A stretch of DNA of 64,000 nt from Pseudomonas sp. BCA17. GTDB taxonomy: Bacteria > Pseudomonadota > Gammaproteobacteria > Pseudomonadales > Pseudomonadaceae. The notes under the pieces are model-generated. The model was not told the DNA's origin, searched no databases, and was given only the letters and a program-made list of their open reading frames with translations. Below, one piece after another: positions 8,706 to 16,334 of this stretch. The translations under genes and the position numbers were made by a program. The stretch covers positions 1 to 64,000 of the forward strand of contig NZ_SGWI01000009.1 of the NCBI RefSeq assembly GCF_004519405.1, in the 5' to 3' direction. The first letter of the stretch is position 1. Every line of letters begins with the position of its first letter.

Positions 8706-10190
8706 ATGAGCGTTAGCAATCCAACCCTGATCACATTCGTGATCTACATCGCAGCAATGGTGCTGATCGGCTTCATGGCCTATCGCTCCACCAACAACCT
8801 TTCCGATTACATCCTTGGCGGTCGCAGCCTCGGCAGCGTGGTGACGGCTCTGTCGGCCGGTGCTTCCGATATGAGCGGCTGGTTGTTGATGGGCTTGCCG
8901 GGCGCGATCTACATGTCGGGCCTGTCGGAAAGCTGGATCGCCATCGGCCTGATCGTCGGCGCTTACCTCAACTGGCTGTTCGTGGCCGGTCGCCTGCGCG
9001 TACAAACCGAGCACAACGGCGACGCCCTGACTCTGCCGGATTATTTTTCCAGCCGTTTCGAAGATAAAAGCGGCTTGCTGCGGATCATCTCCGCCGTGGT
9101 GATCCTGGTGTTCTTCACCATCTACTGTGCGTCCGGCATTGTGGCCGGTGCCCGCCTGTTCGAAAGCACCTTTGGCATGTCCTACGAGACCGCGCTGTGG
9201 GCCGGTGCCGCGGCGACCATTGCCTACACTTTTGTCGGTGGGTTTCTGGCAGTCAGCTGGACCGACACCGTACAAGCCACACTGATGATTTTCGCGCTGA
9301 TCCTGACGCCGATCATCGTGCTGCTGGCCACCGGCGGCGTCGACACCACTTTCCTGGCCATCGAGGCCAAGAATCCCGACAACTTCAATATGCTGAAAAA
9401 CACCACCTTCATTGGCATCATTTCGCTGATGGGTTGGGGGCTGGGCTACTTCGGCCAACCGCATATCCTCGCGCGTTTCATGGCGGCTGATTCGGTGAAG
9501 TCGATCGCCAAGGCGCGCCGCATCTCCATGACCTGGATGATCCTGTGCCTGGGTGGCACCGTAGCAGTGGGCTTCTTCGGTATCGCGTACTTCTCGGCGC
9601 ATCCGGAGGTTGCAGGTCCCGTTACCGAAAACCACGAGCGTGTGTTTATCGAACTGGCCAAGCTGCTGTTCAACCCATGGATTGCCGGTGTATTGCTGTC
9701 GGCTATCCTGGCGGCGGTGATGAGCACCCTGAGCTGCCAATTGCTGGTGTGCTCCAGCGCCCTGACCGAAGACTTCTACAAAACCTTCCTGCGTAAAAAT
9801 GCTTCCCAGCTGGAGTTGGTATGGGTCGGCCGTGCCATGGTGCTGCTGGTGGCCCTGATCGCCATCGCCATGGCGGCCAACCCGGACAACCGTGTGCTGG
9901 GCCTGGTGAGCTACGCCTGGGCCGGTTTCGGCGCGGCATTCGGCCCTGTGGTACTGATCTCGGTGATCTGGAAAGGCATGACCCGTAACGGCGCGCTGGC
10001 CGGTATCCTGGTGGGTGCGATCACCGTCATCGTGTGGAAACACTTCAGCCTGCTGGGCCTGTACGAAATCATTCCGGGCTTCATCTTCGCCAGCCTTGCG
10101 ATCTACTTCGTGAGCAAGCTGGGCGCACCGACGGCGGGTATGGTCGAGCGTTTTGATGCGGCGGAAAAAGATTACAACCTCAACAAGTAA
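8706..10190 (+). CDS. putP: Sodium/proline symporter
   Basis: A 494-residue inner-membrane protein of the sodium:solute symporter (SSS) family with about 13 hydrophobic helices, the usual length for PutP. It imports proline together with Na+. Family landmarks include NNLSDYILGGRSLGSVVTAL in the first loop, SAGASDMSGWLLMGLPGAIY in helix 2 (the region that binds Na+ and proline in E. coli PutP) and YTFVGGFLAVSWTDTVQATL. The gene is transcribed away from putA, its functional partner, and shares the intergenic operators. A strong terminator follows at 10229. The ribosome binding site is weak (AGGG about 12 nt upstream). Confidence 0.97.
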   Translation: MSVSNPTLITFVIYIAAMVLIGFMAYRSTNNLSDYILGGRSLGSVVTALSAGASDMSGWLLMGLPGAIYMSGLSESWIAIGLIVGAYLNWLFVAGRLRVQTEHNGDALTLPDYFSSRFEDKSGLLRIISAVVILVFFTIYCASGIVAGARLFESTFGMSYETALWAGAAATIAYTFVGGFLAVSWTDTVQATLMIFALILTPIIVLLATGGVDTTFLAIEAKNPDNFNMLKNTTFIGIISLMGWGLGYFGQPHILARFMAADSVKSIAKARRISMTWMILCLGGTVAVGFFGIAYFSAHPEVAGPVTENHERVFIELAKLLFNPWIAGVLLSAILAAVMSTLSCQLLVCSSALTEDFYKTFLRKNASQLELVWVGRAMVLLVALIAIAMAANPDNRVLGLVSYAWAGFGAAFGPVVLISVIWKGMTRNGALAGILVGAITVIVWKHFSLLGLYEIIPGFIFASLAIYFVSKLGAPTAGMVERFDAAEKDYNLNK

Positions 10191-10228
10191 TTCTTCGGGT
10201 GTTGAACGTCCGCTGAGTTGAAAAAACA

Positions 10229-10261
10229 GGCCCGCTTCCTACGGATTGCGGGCCTTTTTTT
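10229..10261 (+). terminator. Rho-independent terminator after putP
   Basis: Perfect 7-bp stem GGCCCGC/GCGGGCC (10229-10235 and 10248-10254), a 12-nt loop and a run of seven T residues. It is 38 nt after the putP stop codon. Confidence 0.92.
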
Positions 10262-10395
10262 GTGTGTGATTTTCGCCGGGCCGAAGAAGATTCTTGCTCA
10301 CGCATGTAGGGCTTTACTGAATTATCCGGGGCGTGCTCAGCGGAAGGGAACAGTGGTGCAGAATCGGCCGCCTATTCCTCGCAGAGAAACACCGG

Positions 10396-12408
10396 ATGTT
10401 CGCTCCTGCCAATCAAAGTGCTTTTACCCTCGCCATCGACGGGGAGCCCAGTGGGCTCAAGGTGTTGGAGTTCAAGGGAACTGAAACCATCAGCCAGCCC
10501 TACCGTTTCAACCTTGAACTGGTCAGCGAGCAGCCCGATCTCGACCTGGAAAGCCTACTGCATCGCCAGGCCTATCTCGGTTTTGATGATCAGGGGCATG
10601 GTATCCACGGTCTGGTTTACCGGGTGGCACAGGGCGACTCCGGGAGGCGCCTTACGCGTTATCAGATCAGTGTCGTTCCTCACCTGGCTTATTTGAAACA
10701 CAGCAGCCACCAGCGCATTTTCCAGCACATGACGGTGCCGCAGATCGTTGCGCAAGTGCTGGCCGTGCAAGGAATCCAGAGCGATCGATTCAAGTTCCAG
10801 CTCAACAGTACCTACCTTGAACGCGAGTACTGCGTGCAGTTTGGTGAGACCGACCTGGCGTTCATTCAGCGGCTGTGTGCCGAGCAGGGCATTCATTATC
10901 ACTTCCAGCATTCGGCCGAAGGGCACCTGCTTGTGTTCGGTGATGACCAGACGGTGTTTGCCCAGGCCGAGCGTTCCACGCCTTACACGCCAGGTTCCGG
11001 GATGGTGGCGGATACGCCGGTGATCCGGCGCTTCACCGTACGATTGGAAGCCCGCGCCACGGCGGTGAATCTGCGCGATTACGACTTCCGTAAGCCGCGT
11101 CTGACGTTGGAAAGTGAGGTTGCTGGCGAACAGCTTCCGCGCCTGGAAGAACACGATTATCCCGGCCATTTTTCCGACCGTGCCCATGGCAAGTATCTGG
11201 CACAGCATAGGTTGGAGCGCCATCGCAGCGATTATCAGGTTGCCCATGGCGAAGGTGACGAGCCGGCGTTGGTCAGCGGCCGTTTTCTCAAACTGAGCGG
11301 GCACTTGCGTGATGACTGGAACGACCTTTGGCTGGTGACGCGCATCACTCACGAAGGCAAGCAACCCCAGGTGCTTGAAGAAGCTGTGGTTGAGGTTGCA
11401 GGTGGGGATTTTCGCCAGGGTTATCGCAACGAATTCATGGCGGCACCGTGGGAGGTGATTTTCCGGCCGTCGCTGCCGGAGCCGCCGCGCCCGCGTATTT
11501 CCGGTTATCAACATGCCGTGGTCACCGGGCCCGAGGACAGTGAAGTCCATTGCGACGAATACGGCCGGGTAAAAGTGCAAATGGCCTGGGATCGCACGGG
11601 AGAACACAACGATCATTCCAGTTGCTGGCTGAGGGTGGTCAGTGCCTGGGCGCATGATCGGTATGGCTCGGTGCTGATCCCGCGTGTGGGCATGGAAGTG
11701 CTGGTGGGCTTCGTCAATGGCGACCTGGATATGCCGGTGGTCATGGGGTGCCTGCCCAACGCGGCGACACCGGTACCCCTCGAACTGCCCGCGGACAAGA
11801 CCCGCAGTATCTTGCGCAGCCAAAGCAGTCCGGGTGGGGGTGGCTACAACGAACTGCGTATCGAAGACCGAAAGGGTGCCGAGGAGATCTACCTGCGTGC
11901 CCAACGCGACTGGACCCAACACGTATTGCACGATCAGCAACTGCAAGTGGACAACAGCCGGCGGGTTCGGGTGGGCGGCGGGTCGCACCATGAGTTGCAG
12001 GGCGAGGAACAGCGCATTACCCATGGCAACCGCCTGACTGAACTCAAGCAGGATGACCATCTGGTGGTCGGTGGTTCGCAGCATATGCGGGCCGGGCGGA
12101 CCATTCAGATCGGCGCTGGGCAGAGTGTCGTGATCGATGCGGGTGCAAGCGTGACGATCCAGGCCGGTGGCCAGTCGATCACGGTTTCAGCAGGCGGCAT
12201 ATTCAGCAGTGTGCCGATCCAGCTTGGCGGTGCGCCGGTTCCCGCCGTTGCTCCGCTGGTACCAGGCATCAAGGAAAAGTTGCTGGCGGTAATTCCCGCT
12301 CCGTTGAGTCGCGCTCAGGTGACCAGCCTGAAACGCAGCGCGCCGTTTTGCGAAGAGTGCGAGCGCTGCAAGCACGGCCAGTGTGATCTTCCTCCACACA
12401 GTGGCTGA
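10396..12408 (+). CDS. vgrG: Type VI secretion tip protein VgrG
   Basis: A 670-residue spike protein that trimerises at the tip of the T6SS tube. It begins with MFAPANQSAFTLAIDGEP, the usual VgrG N-terminus, which is why 10396 is preferred to the upstream ATG at 10333. A gp27-like region (to about 370) contains CVQFGETDLAFIQRLCAEQG. The gp5-like OB fold follows, with the family motif DEYGRVKVQMAWDR and CWLRVVSAWAHDRYG. The needle-like repeats run to about residue 620 (QSVVIDAGASVTIQAGG). The tail is Cys-rich (FCEECERCKHGQCDLPP). No enzymatic C-terminal extension is present, so this is a carrier, not an 'evolved' VgrG. It is followed 26 nt later by a DUF4123 gene. No other T6SS structural gene is in the window, so this is an orphan vgrG island. 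Confidence 0.95.
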   Translation: MFAPANQSAFTLAIDGEPSGLKVLEFKGTETISQPYRFNLELVSEQPDLDLESLLHRQAYLGFDDQGHGIHGLVYRVAQGDSGRRLTRYQISVVPHLAYLKHSSHQRIFQHMTVPQIVAQVLAVQGIQSDRFKFQLNSTYLEREYCVQFGETDLAFIQRLCAEQGIHYHFQHSAEGHLLVFGDDQTVFAQAERSTPYTPGSGMVADTPVIRRFTVRLEARATAVNLRDYDFRKPRLTLESEVAGEQLPRLEEHDYPGHFSDRAHGKYLAQHRLERHRSDYQVAHGEGDEPALVSGRFLKLSGHLRDDWNDLWLVTRITHEGKQPQVLEEAVVEVAGGDFRQGYRNEFMAAPWEVIFRPSLPEPPRPRISGYQHAVVTGPEDSEVHCDEYGRVKVQMAWDRTGEHNDHSSCWLRVVSAWAHDRYGSVLIPRVGMEVLVGFVNGDLDMPVVMGCLPNAATPVPLELPADKTRSILRSQSSPGGGGYNELRIEDRKGAEEIYLRAQRDWTQHVLHDQQLQVDNSRRVRVGGGSHHELQGEEQRITHGNRLTELKQDDHLVVGGSQHMRAGRTIQIGAGQSVVIDAGASVTIQAGGQSITVSAGGIFSSVPIQLGGAPVPAVAPLVPGIKEKLLAVIPAPLSRAQVTSLKRSAPFCEECERCKHGQCDLPPHSG

Positions 12409-12434
12409 GTCCAACCTGCTAGGAATTGACCTTG

Positions 12435-13160
12435 ATGAAGCAACAGCTGGCTCCCAATGCCTGGATCACCCAATACCCGCTACAGCCTGATGAACAGGTC
12501 TTCGCCGTCTTGAGCGGTGCCAGCGATGCCAGGCCCCTTGGCGCATGGCAAGCCAGGGCCGCCGGGATGCTGCCCCAGTCGATCTGGGCAGGCACGCCCT
12601 ATGCCGAGTGGGAGGAGGTCATGCCCTATGCAAGTATCGTTGAACCGAGCAGTGCCTTTTTCGATTGGGTCGCAACCACTGACGCCACGGATTGGGGGTG
12701 GCTGGCGGTGTCCTCCCGCTCGCTGGAGGTTGTGATTGCACATCTGCAAAGCCTGACCAGGGTCTACCTGCCCGACGGTCAAGTGTCTTTTTTGCGTTTT
12801 TGGGATGGCGCTCAATTTCTGTCGATTGTGCAGGGCCTGGGGGATGACATGGCGAAGGTGTTGCCGGTGTTCCAGCGGTATCTGATCAATGGCCAGCCGC
12901 TGACGGTTGCGACTGGCCCGGTCACTGTCGCCAAGGTTGGCCCCTGGTGGCGAGTGCCTGCATCTCTATTGGAACATTTGGCAGAGCAATCCCCGCAAAC
13001 CCTGATCGACAACCTGCTGCAATGGCTCGAAGAACAGCGTCCTGACCTGTACACCGCGTTTACGCCGGCGACCTTGCGGCACAAGGTCGCCTGCTTTGCG
13101 CGCCGGCCGGCTATCAGTCATGGAGCACTGGCCGACTACCTTGCCTCAGAGTTGAGTTGA
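12435..13160 (+). CDS. DUF4123 T6SS effector chaperone (Tap/TEC-like)
   Basis: A 241-residue soluble protein with the DUF4123 pattern: an N-terminal domain beginning NAWITQYPLQPDEQVFAVLSGA, a central YASIVEPSSAFFDWV and VSFLRFWDGAQFLSIV. DUF4123 proteins (Tap-1/TEC) load a specific effector onto the cognate VgrG and are not secreted. Directly behind vgrG is the usual place for one. The ATG at 12435 was preferred; TTG codons at 12426 and 12432 are possible alternatives, with AGGA at 12421. The expected third gene, the effector, is missing: the next gene is metY on the opposite strand, overlapping this one by 15 nt. Confidence 0.88.
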   Translation: MKQQLAPNAWITQYPLQPDEQVFAVLSGASDARPLGAWQARAAGMLPQSIWAGTPYAEWEEVMPYASIVEPSSAFFDWVATTDATDWGWLAVSSRSLEVVIAHLQSLTRVYLPDGQVSFLRFWDGAQFLSIVQGLGDDMAKVLPVFQRYLINGQPLTVATGPVTVAKVGPWWRVPASLLEHLAEQSPQTLIDNLLQWLEEQRPDLYTAFTPATLRHKVACFARRPAISHGALADYLASELS

Positions 13161-14423
13161 GCCCAATGCCTGCTGCAGATCGTCGATCAGGTCTTCAATC
13201 GCCTCGATACCCACTGACAGACGGATCATCTCGGGCTTTACCCCCGCCTTGGCTTGCTCGTGTTCGTTCATCTGCCGATGGGTAGTGGATGCCGGATGAC
13301 AGGCCAGGGACTTGGCATCGCCGATATTCACCAGGCGCTTGAAGATCTGCAGCGCGTCGTAGAAGCGCACACCGGCATCAAAGCCGCCCTTCAAGCCGAA
13401 TGAGAGGATCGCCGAGGGTTTGCCCTGCAGGTACTTCTGCGCCAGCGCGTAATGTGGGTGGTCCGGCAGCCCGGCATAGCTGACCCATTCCACAGCGGCA
13501 TGGCTCTGCAGGAACTGCGCGATCTTCAAAGCGTTCTCAGTGTGGCGCTCCATGCGCAGGGCCAGGGTTTCCAGGCCTTGCAGCAGCAGGAACGCGTTCA
13601 TCGGCGCCAGCGCTGCGCCGGTGTTGCGCAGAGGTACGGTGCGAGCACGGGCGATGAAGGCGGCCGGCCCGAATTTTTCGGTGTAGACCACGCCGTGATA
13701 GGCCGGCTCAGGGTTGTTGAGCCCGGGGAATTTTTCGGGGTATTGGGTCCAGGGGAAGGTACCGCTGTCGACGATCACGCCGCCCAGGGAGTTGCCATGG
13801 CCGCCGATATATTTGGTCACCGAATGCACCACGATGTCGGCACCGAACCGGATCGGCTTGCACAGGATCGGTGTGGCTACAGTGTTATCCACCATCAGTG
13901 GAACGCCACGGGCGTGGGCGACCTCTGCAAGGGCTTCGAGGTCGACGATGTTGCCCGCCGGGTTGCCGATGCTTTCGCAGTAGACCAGCTTGGTGTTGGC
14001 GTCGATCAACTCGGCGATGGCTTCGGCGCTGTCGTCGTGGGCAAAGCGTACCTCGACACCAAAGCTCGGCAGCAAGTGGGCGAACAGGGTGTAGGTGCCG
14101 CCATAGAGCTGCGGAGTGGTGACGATATTGTCACCGGCGCGGGTCAGGGTCTGGATTGCATAGTGGATCGCTGCGCTGCCGGCGGACACCGCCAACGCCG
14201 CGATACCGCCTTCGAGGGCGGCGATCCGTTGCTCCAGTACATCGTTGGTGGGGTTCATGATGCGCGTGTAGATATTGCCGGGCACGTCGAGGTTGAAGAG
14301 GTCGGCACCGTGCTGGGCGTTGTCGAATTCGAAAGCGACATTCTGATAGATCGGCACGGCGACAGCCTTGGTGGTCGGGTCTGACTTGAAGCCGTGGTGC
14401 AGCGCGATGGTGGCGTCTTTCAT
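13146..14423 (-). CDS. metY: O-acetylhomoserine sulfhydrylase
   Basis: A 425-residue PLP enzyme of the Cys/Met-metabolism family that makes homocysteine (or methionine with methanethiol) from O-acetylhomoserine. The PLP-binding lysine lies in HSVTKYIGGHGNSLGGV; other signatures are NIYTRIMNPTNDVLEQRIAA near the N-terminus and SLACHPASTTHRQ near the C-terminus. The length fits O-acetylhomoserine sulfhydrylases (about 425-430), which are longer than the ~400-residue cystathionine gamma-synthase or MetZ relatives. The start is placed at MKDATIALHHGF, preceded by GGAGG 12 nt upstream. It is a single gene, divergent from rlmJ. Confidence 0.93.
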   Translation of the reverse strand: MKDATIALHHGFKSDPTTKAVAVPIYQNVAFEFDNAQHGADLFNLDVPGNIYTRIMNPTNDVLEQRIAALEGGIAALAVSAGSAAIHYAIQTLTRAGDNIVTTPQLYGGTYTLFAHLLPSFGVEVRFAHDDSAEAIAELIDANTKLVYCESIGNPAGNIVDLEALAEVAHARGVPLMVDNTVATPILCKPIRFGADIVVHSVTKYIGGHGNSLGGVIVDSGTFPWTQYPEKFPGLNNPEPAYHGVVYTEKFGPAAFIARARTVPLRNTGAALAPMNAFLLLQGLETLALRMERHTENALKIAQFLQSHAAVEWVSYAGLPDHPHYALAQKYLQGKPSAILSFGLKGGFDAGVRFYDALQIFKRLVNIGDAKSLACHPASTTHRQMNEHEQAKAGVKPEMIRLSVGIEAIEDLIDDLQQALGSTQL

Positions 14424-14596
14424 GATTGTTATTGACCTCCCTGGAGAATGGATCGCCACAATAAATCCGCCCCGGCAATGGCATTTAGATTTTTTCCGCC
14501 CGCCGCCTGTATTTCCGGCATAAGCACCGCCCGACACGCAGCCCTGCACCTTTATTCGCGTAGAAGGTAAACTTCGCCCCCTGCGCAGGAGCAACC

Positions 14597-15433
14597 ATGA
14601 ATTATCGTCACGCCTTTCACGCCGGCAATCATGCCGATGTCTTCAAACACCTGACCTTGACCCGCCTCATCGCCCTGATGTCGCGCAAGGAGCAGCCGTT
14701 CGCCTACCTCGATACCCACGCCGGTATCGGGCTGTATGACCTGCAGGGCGACCAGGCCAACCGCACCGGTGAATACCTCGAAGGCATCGCCCGCCTGTGG
14801 GGCGAAAGCGACCTGCCGGCACTGACCGCCGATTACATGCGCGTGCTGCACGAGATGAACCCGGATGGCCAGTTGCGTTACTACCCGGGTTCGCCGGAGT
14901 TGGCACGCCGCCTGACGCGGCCCCAGGACCGCGTGCTGCTCAATGAGAAACACCCGGAAGACGGCGTGTTGCTCAAGGACAACATGAAGGGTGATCGCCG
15001 GGTCAAAGTGCACCTGGGCGAAGGCTGGCATGTGCCGCGAGCCTTGCTGCCGGTACCGGAAAAGCGCGCTTTGATGCTGATCGATCCGCCGTTTGAAAAG
15101 CTCGATGAGATGCAACGTTGTGCCGCATCCCTCAAGGAGGCGGTGGGCCGTATGCGCCAGACCGTCGCCGCTATCTGGTACCCGGTGAAAGACCAGCGCA
15201 TGCTGCGCCGCTTCTACCAAGACCTGGCCGGCACCGGCGCGCCGAAGTTACTGCGCGTGGAGTTGCTGGTGCATCCGCTGGACACGCCCAACACCCTAAC
15301 CGGCTCGGGCCTGGCGATCGCGAACCCGCCATGGGGCCTGGAAGAGGAATTGCGTGAATTGCTGCCGTGGTTGTCCAAGAAGCTCGGGCAGACACAGGGA
15401 GGGTGGCAGATGGATTGGTTGATTGGTGAGTAG
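14597..15433 (+). CDS. rlmJ: 23S rRNA (adenine-2030-N6)-methyltransferase RlmJ
   Basis: A 278-residue S-adenosylmethionine-dependent methyltransferase that modifies A2030 of 23S rRNA. The N-terminal signature MNYRHAFHAGNHADVFKHLT is typical of the RlmJ/YhiR family. The catalytic motif appears as LIDPPFE near residue 160, the N6-adenine type DPPF/Y motif. The SAM-binding turn is DTHAGIGLYDL. The start has AGGAGCAACC just upstream. The stop codon lies inside the first unit of a tandem-duplicated intergenic repeat. Confidence 0.95.
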   Translation: MNYRHAFHAGNHADVFKHLTLTRLIALMSRKEQPFAYLDTHAGIGLYDLQGDQANRTGEYLEGIARLWGESDLPALTADYMRVLHEMNPDGQLRYYPGSPELARRLTRPQDRVLLNEKHPEDGVLLKDNMKGDRRVKVHLGEGWHVPRALLPVPEKRALMLIDPPFEKLDEMQRCAASLKEAVGRMRQTVAAIWYPVKDQRMLRRFYQDLAGTGAPKLLRVELLVHPLDTPNTLTGSGLAIANPPWGLEEELRELLPWLSKKLGQTQGGWQMDWLIGE

Positions 15434-15608
15434 CTTTCAGTTTTAAGCTGCAAGCTGCAAGTAAAAGCGGAACGTGGCACTTGCAGCTTGCAGCTTTGAA
15501 GTTGCGCCTTCGATCTTCAGTTGCTGAGTAGGTTTCAGTTTTAAGCTACAAGCTACAAGTAAAGACGGAACTCGGCACTTGCAGCTTGTAGCTTAAAACT
15601 TGCAGCTT
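15428..15608. repeat. GCTGCAAG-type inverted repeat, copies 2 and 3 in tandem
   Basis: Two near-identical hairpin units about 98 bp apart begin at GAGTAG (15428) and GAGTAGG (15526). Each has TTTCAGTTTTAAGCT, two (G/A)CAAGCT units, a spacer with CGGAAC, and the complementary right arm CACTTGCAGCTTG. The duplicated unit includes the rlmJ stop codon. In copy 3 CTGCAAG has become CTACAAG on the left and the right arm reads CTTGTAGCTT, a partly compensating change. Confidence 0.8.
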
Positions 15609-15614
15609 CGATCC

Positions 15615-16262
15615 TCAGATCGGACACACCACGCCCGTGCCGCCGATCCCGCAATAGCCCTGCGGATTCTTCGCCAGGTACTGCTGGTGATAGGCCTCGG
15701 CGAAATACACCGTCGGTGCTTCCTCGATTTCGGTGGTAATCGTACCCAGGCCAGCCTTAGTCAGTTCACCTTGATAAGCCTCGGCACTGGCCTTTGCCGC
15801 CGCCAGTTGCTCCGGCGTGGTCGCATAGATAACCGAGCGGTACTGGCTGCCGATGTCGTTGCCCTGGCGCATACCCTGGGTTGGGTTGTGCAATTCCCAG
15901 AACATCTTCAGCAAGTCTTCATATTTCACCTTGGCCTGGTCATACACCACCAATACCACTTCGCTGTGGCCGGTCAGGCCGGAGCAGACTTCTTCATAGG
16001 TCGGGTTCGGCGTGTAGCCGCCGGCGTAGCCGACCACGGTGCTGACCACGCCATCGCGCTGCCAGAACTTGCGCTCGGCGCCCCAGAAACAACCCAGGCC
16101 GAAAATCGCGAACCCGACGTCGTCGAGGAATGGGCCCAGCAGCGGGTTGCCGTTGACGAAGTGGGTCTCCGGCAGCGCCATTGGGGTTTCACGGCCAGGC
16201 AAAGCTTGTTCTTGAGTGGGCAACACGTTTTTGTTCACCAGAATTTCCGAGCGCAAGACCAT
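15615..16262 (-). CDS. msrA: Peptide methionine sulfoxide reductase MsrA
   Basis: A 215-residue repair enzyme that reduces methionine-S-sulfoxide in proteins and as free amino acid, using thioredoxin. The catalytic motif GLGCFWGAERKFWQRDGV holds the nucleophilic Cys. YAGG, TGHSEVVLVVYD and GSQYRSVIY are further MsrA signatures. The C-terminal YCGIGGTGVVCPI holds the resolving cysteines. The N-terminal extension of about 45 residues (RSEILVNKNVLPT) is usual for the longer, E. coli-like MsrA. In P. aeruginosa, as I recall, msrA also adjoins dipA. Confidence 0.96.
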   Translation of the reverse strand: MVLRSEILVNKNVLPTQEQALPGRETPMALPETHFVNGNPLLGPFLDDVGFAIFGLGCFWGAERKFWQRDGVVSTVVGYAGGYTPNPTYEEVCSGLTGHSEVVLVVYDQAKVKYEDLLKMFWELHNPTQGMRQGNDIGSQYRSVIYATTPEQLAAAKASAEAYQGELTKAGLGTITTEIEEAPTVYFAEAYHQQYLAKNPQGYCGIGGTGVVCPI

Positions 16263-16334
16263 GATCAGTCCTCTCAGTCAGATTGAGTTAGGTAAGAATT
16301 CAGACAGCCAGTGTGCCCGAGTGTTACATCGCTG

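Noticed and set aside
10262..10395. Sigma-54 promoter upstream of vgrG
   Set aside because: No GG-N10-GC pair with a TGGCAC/TTGC-like match was found.
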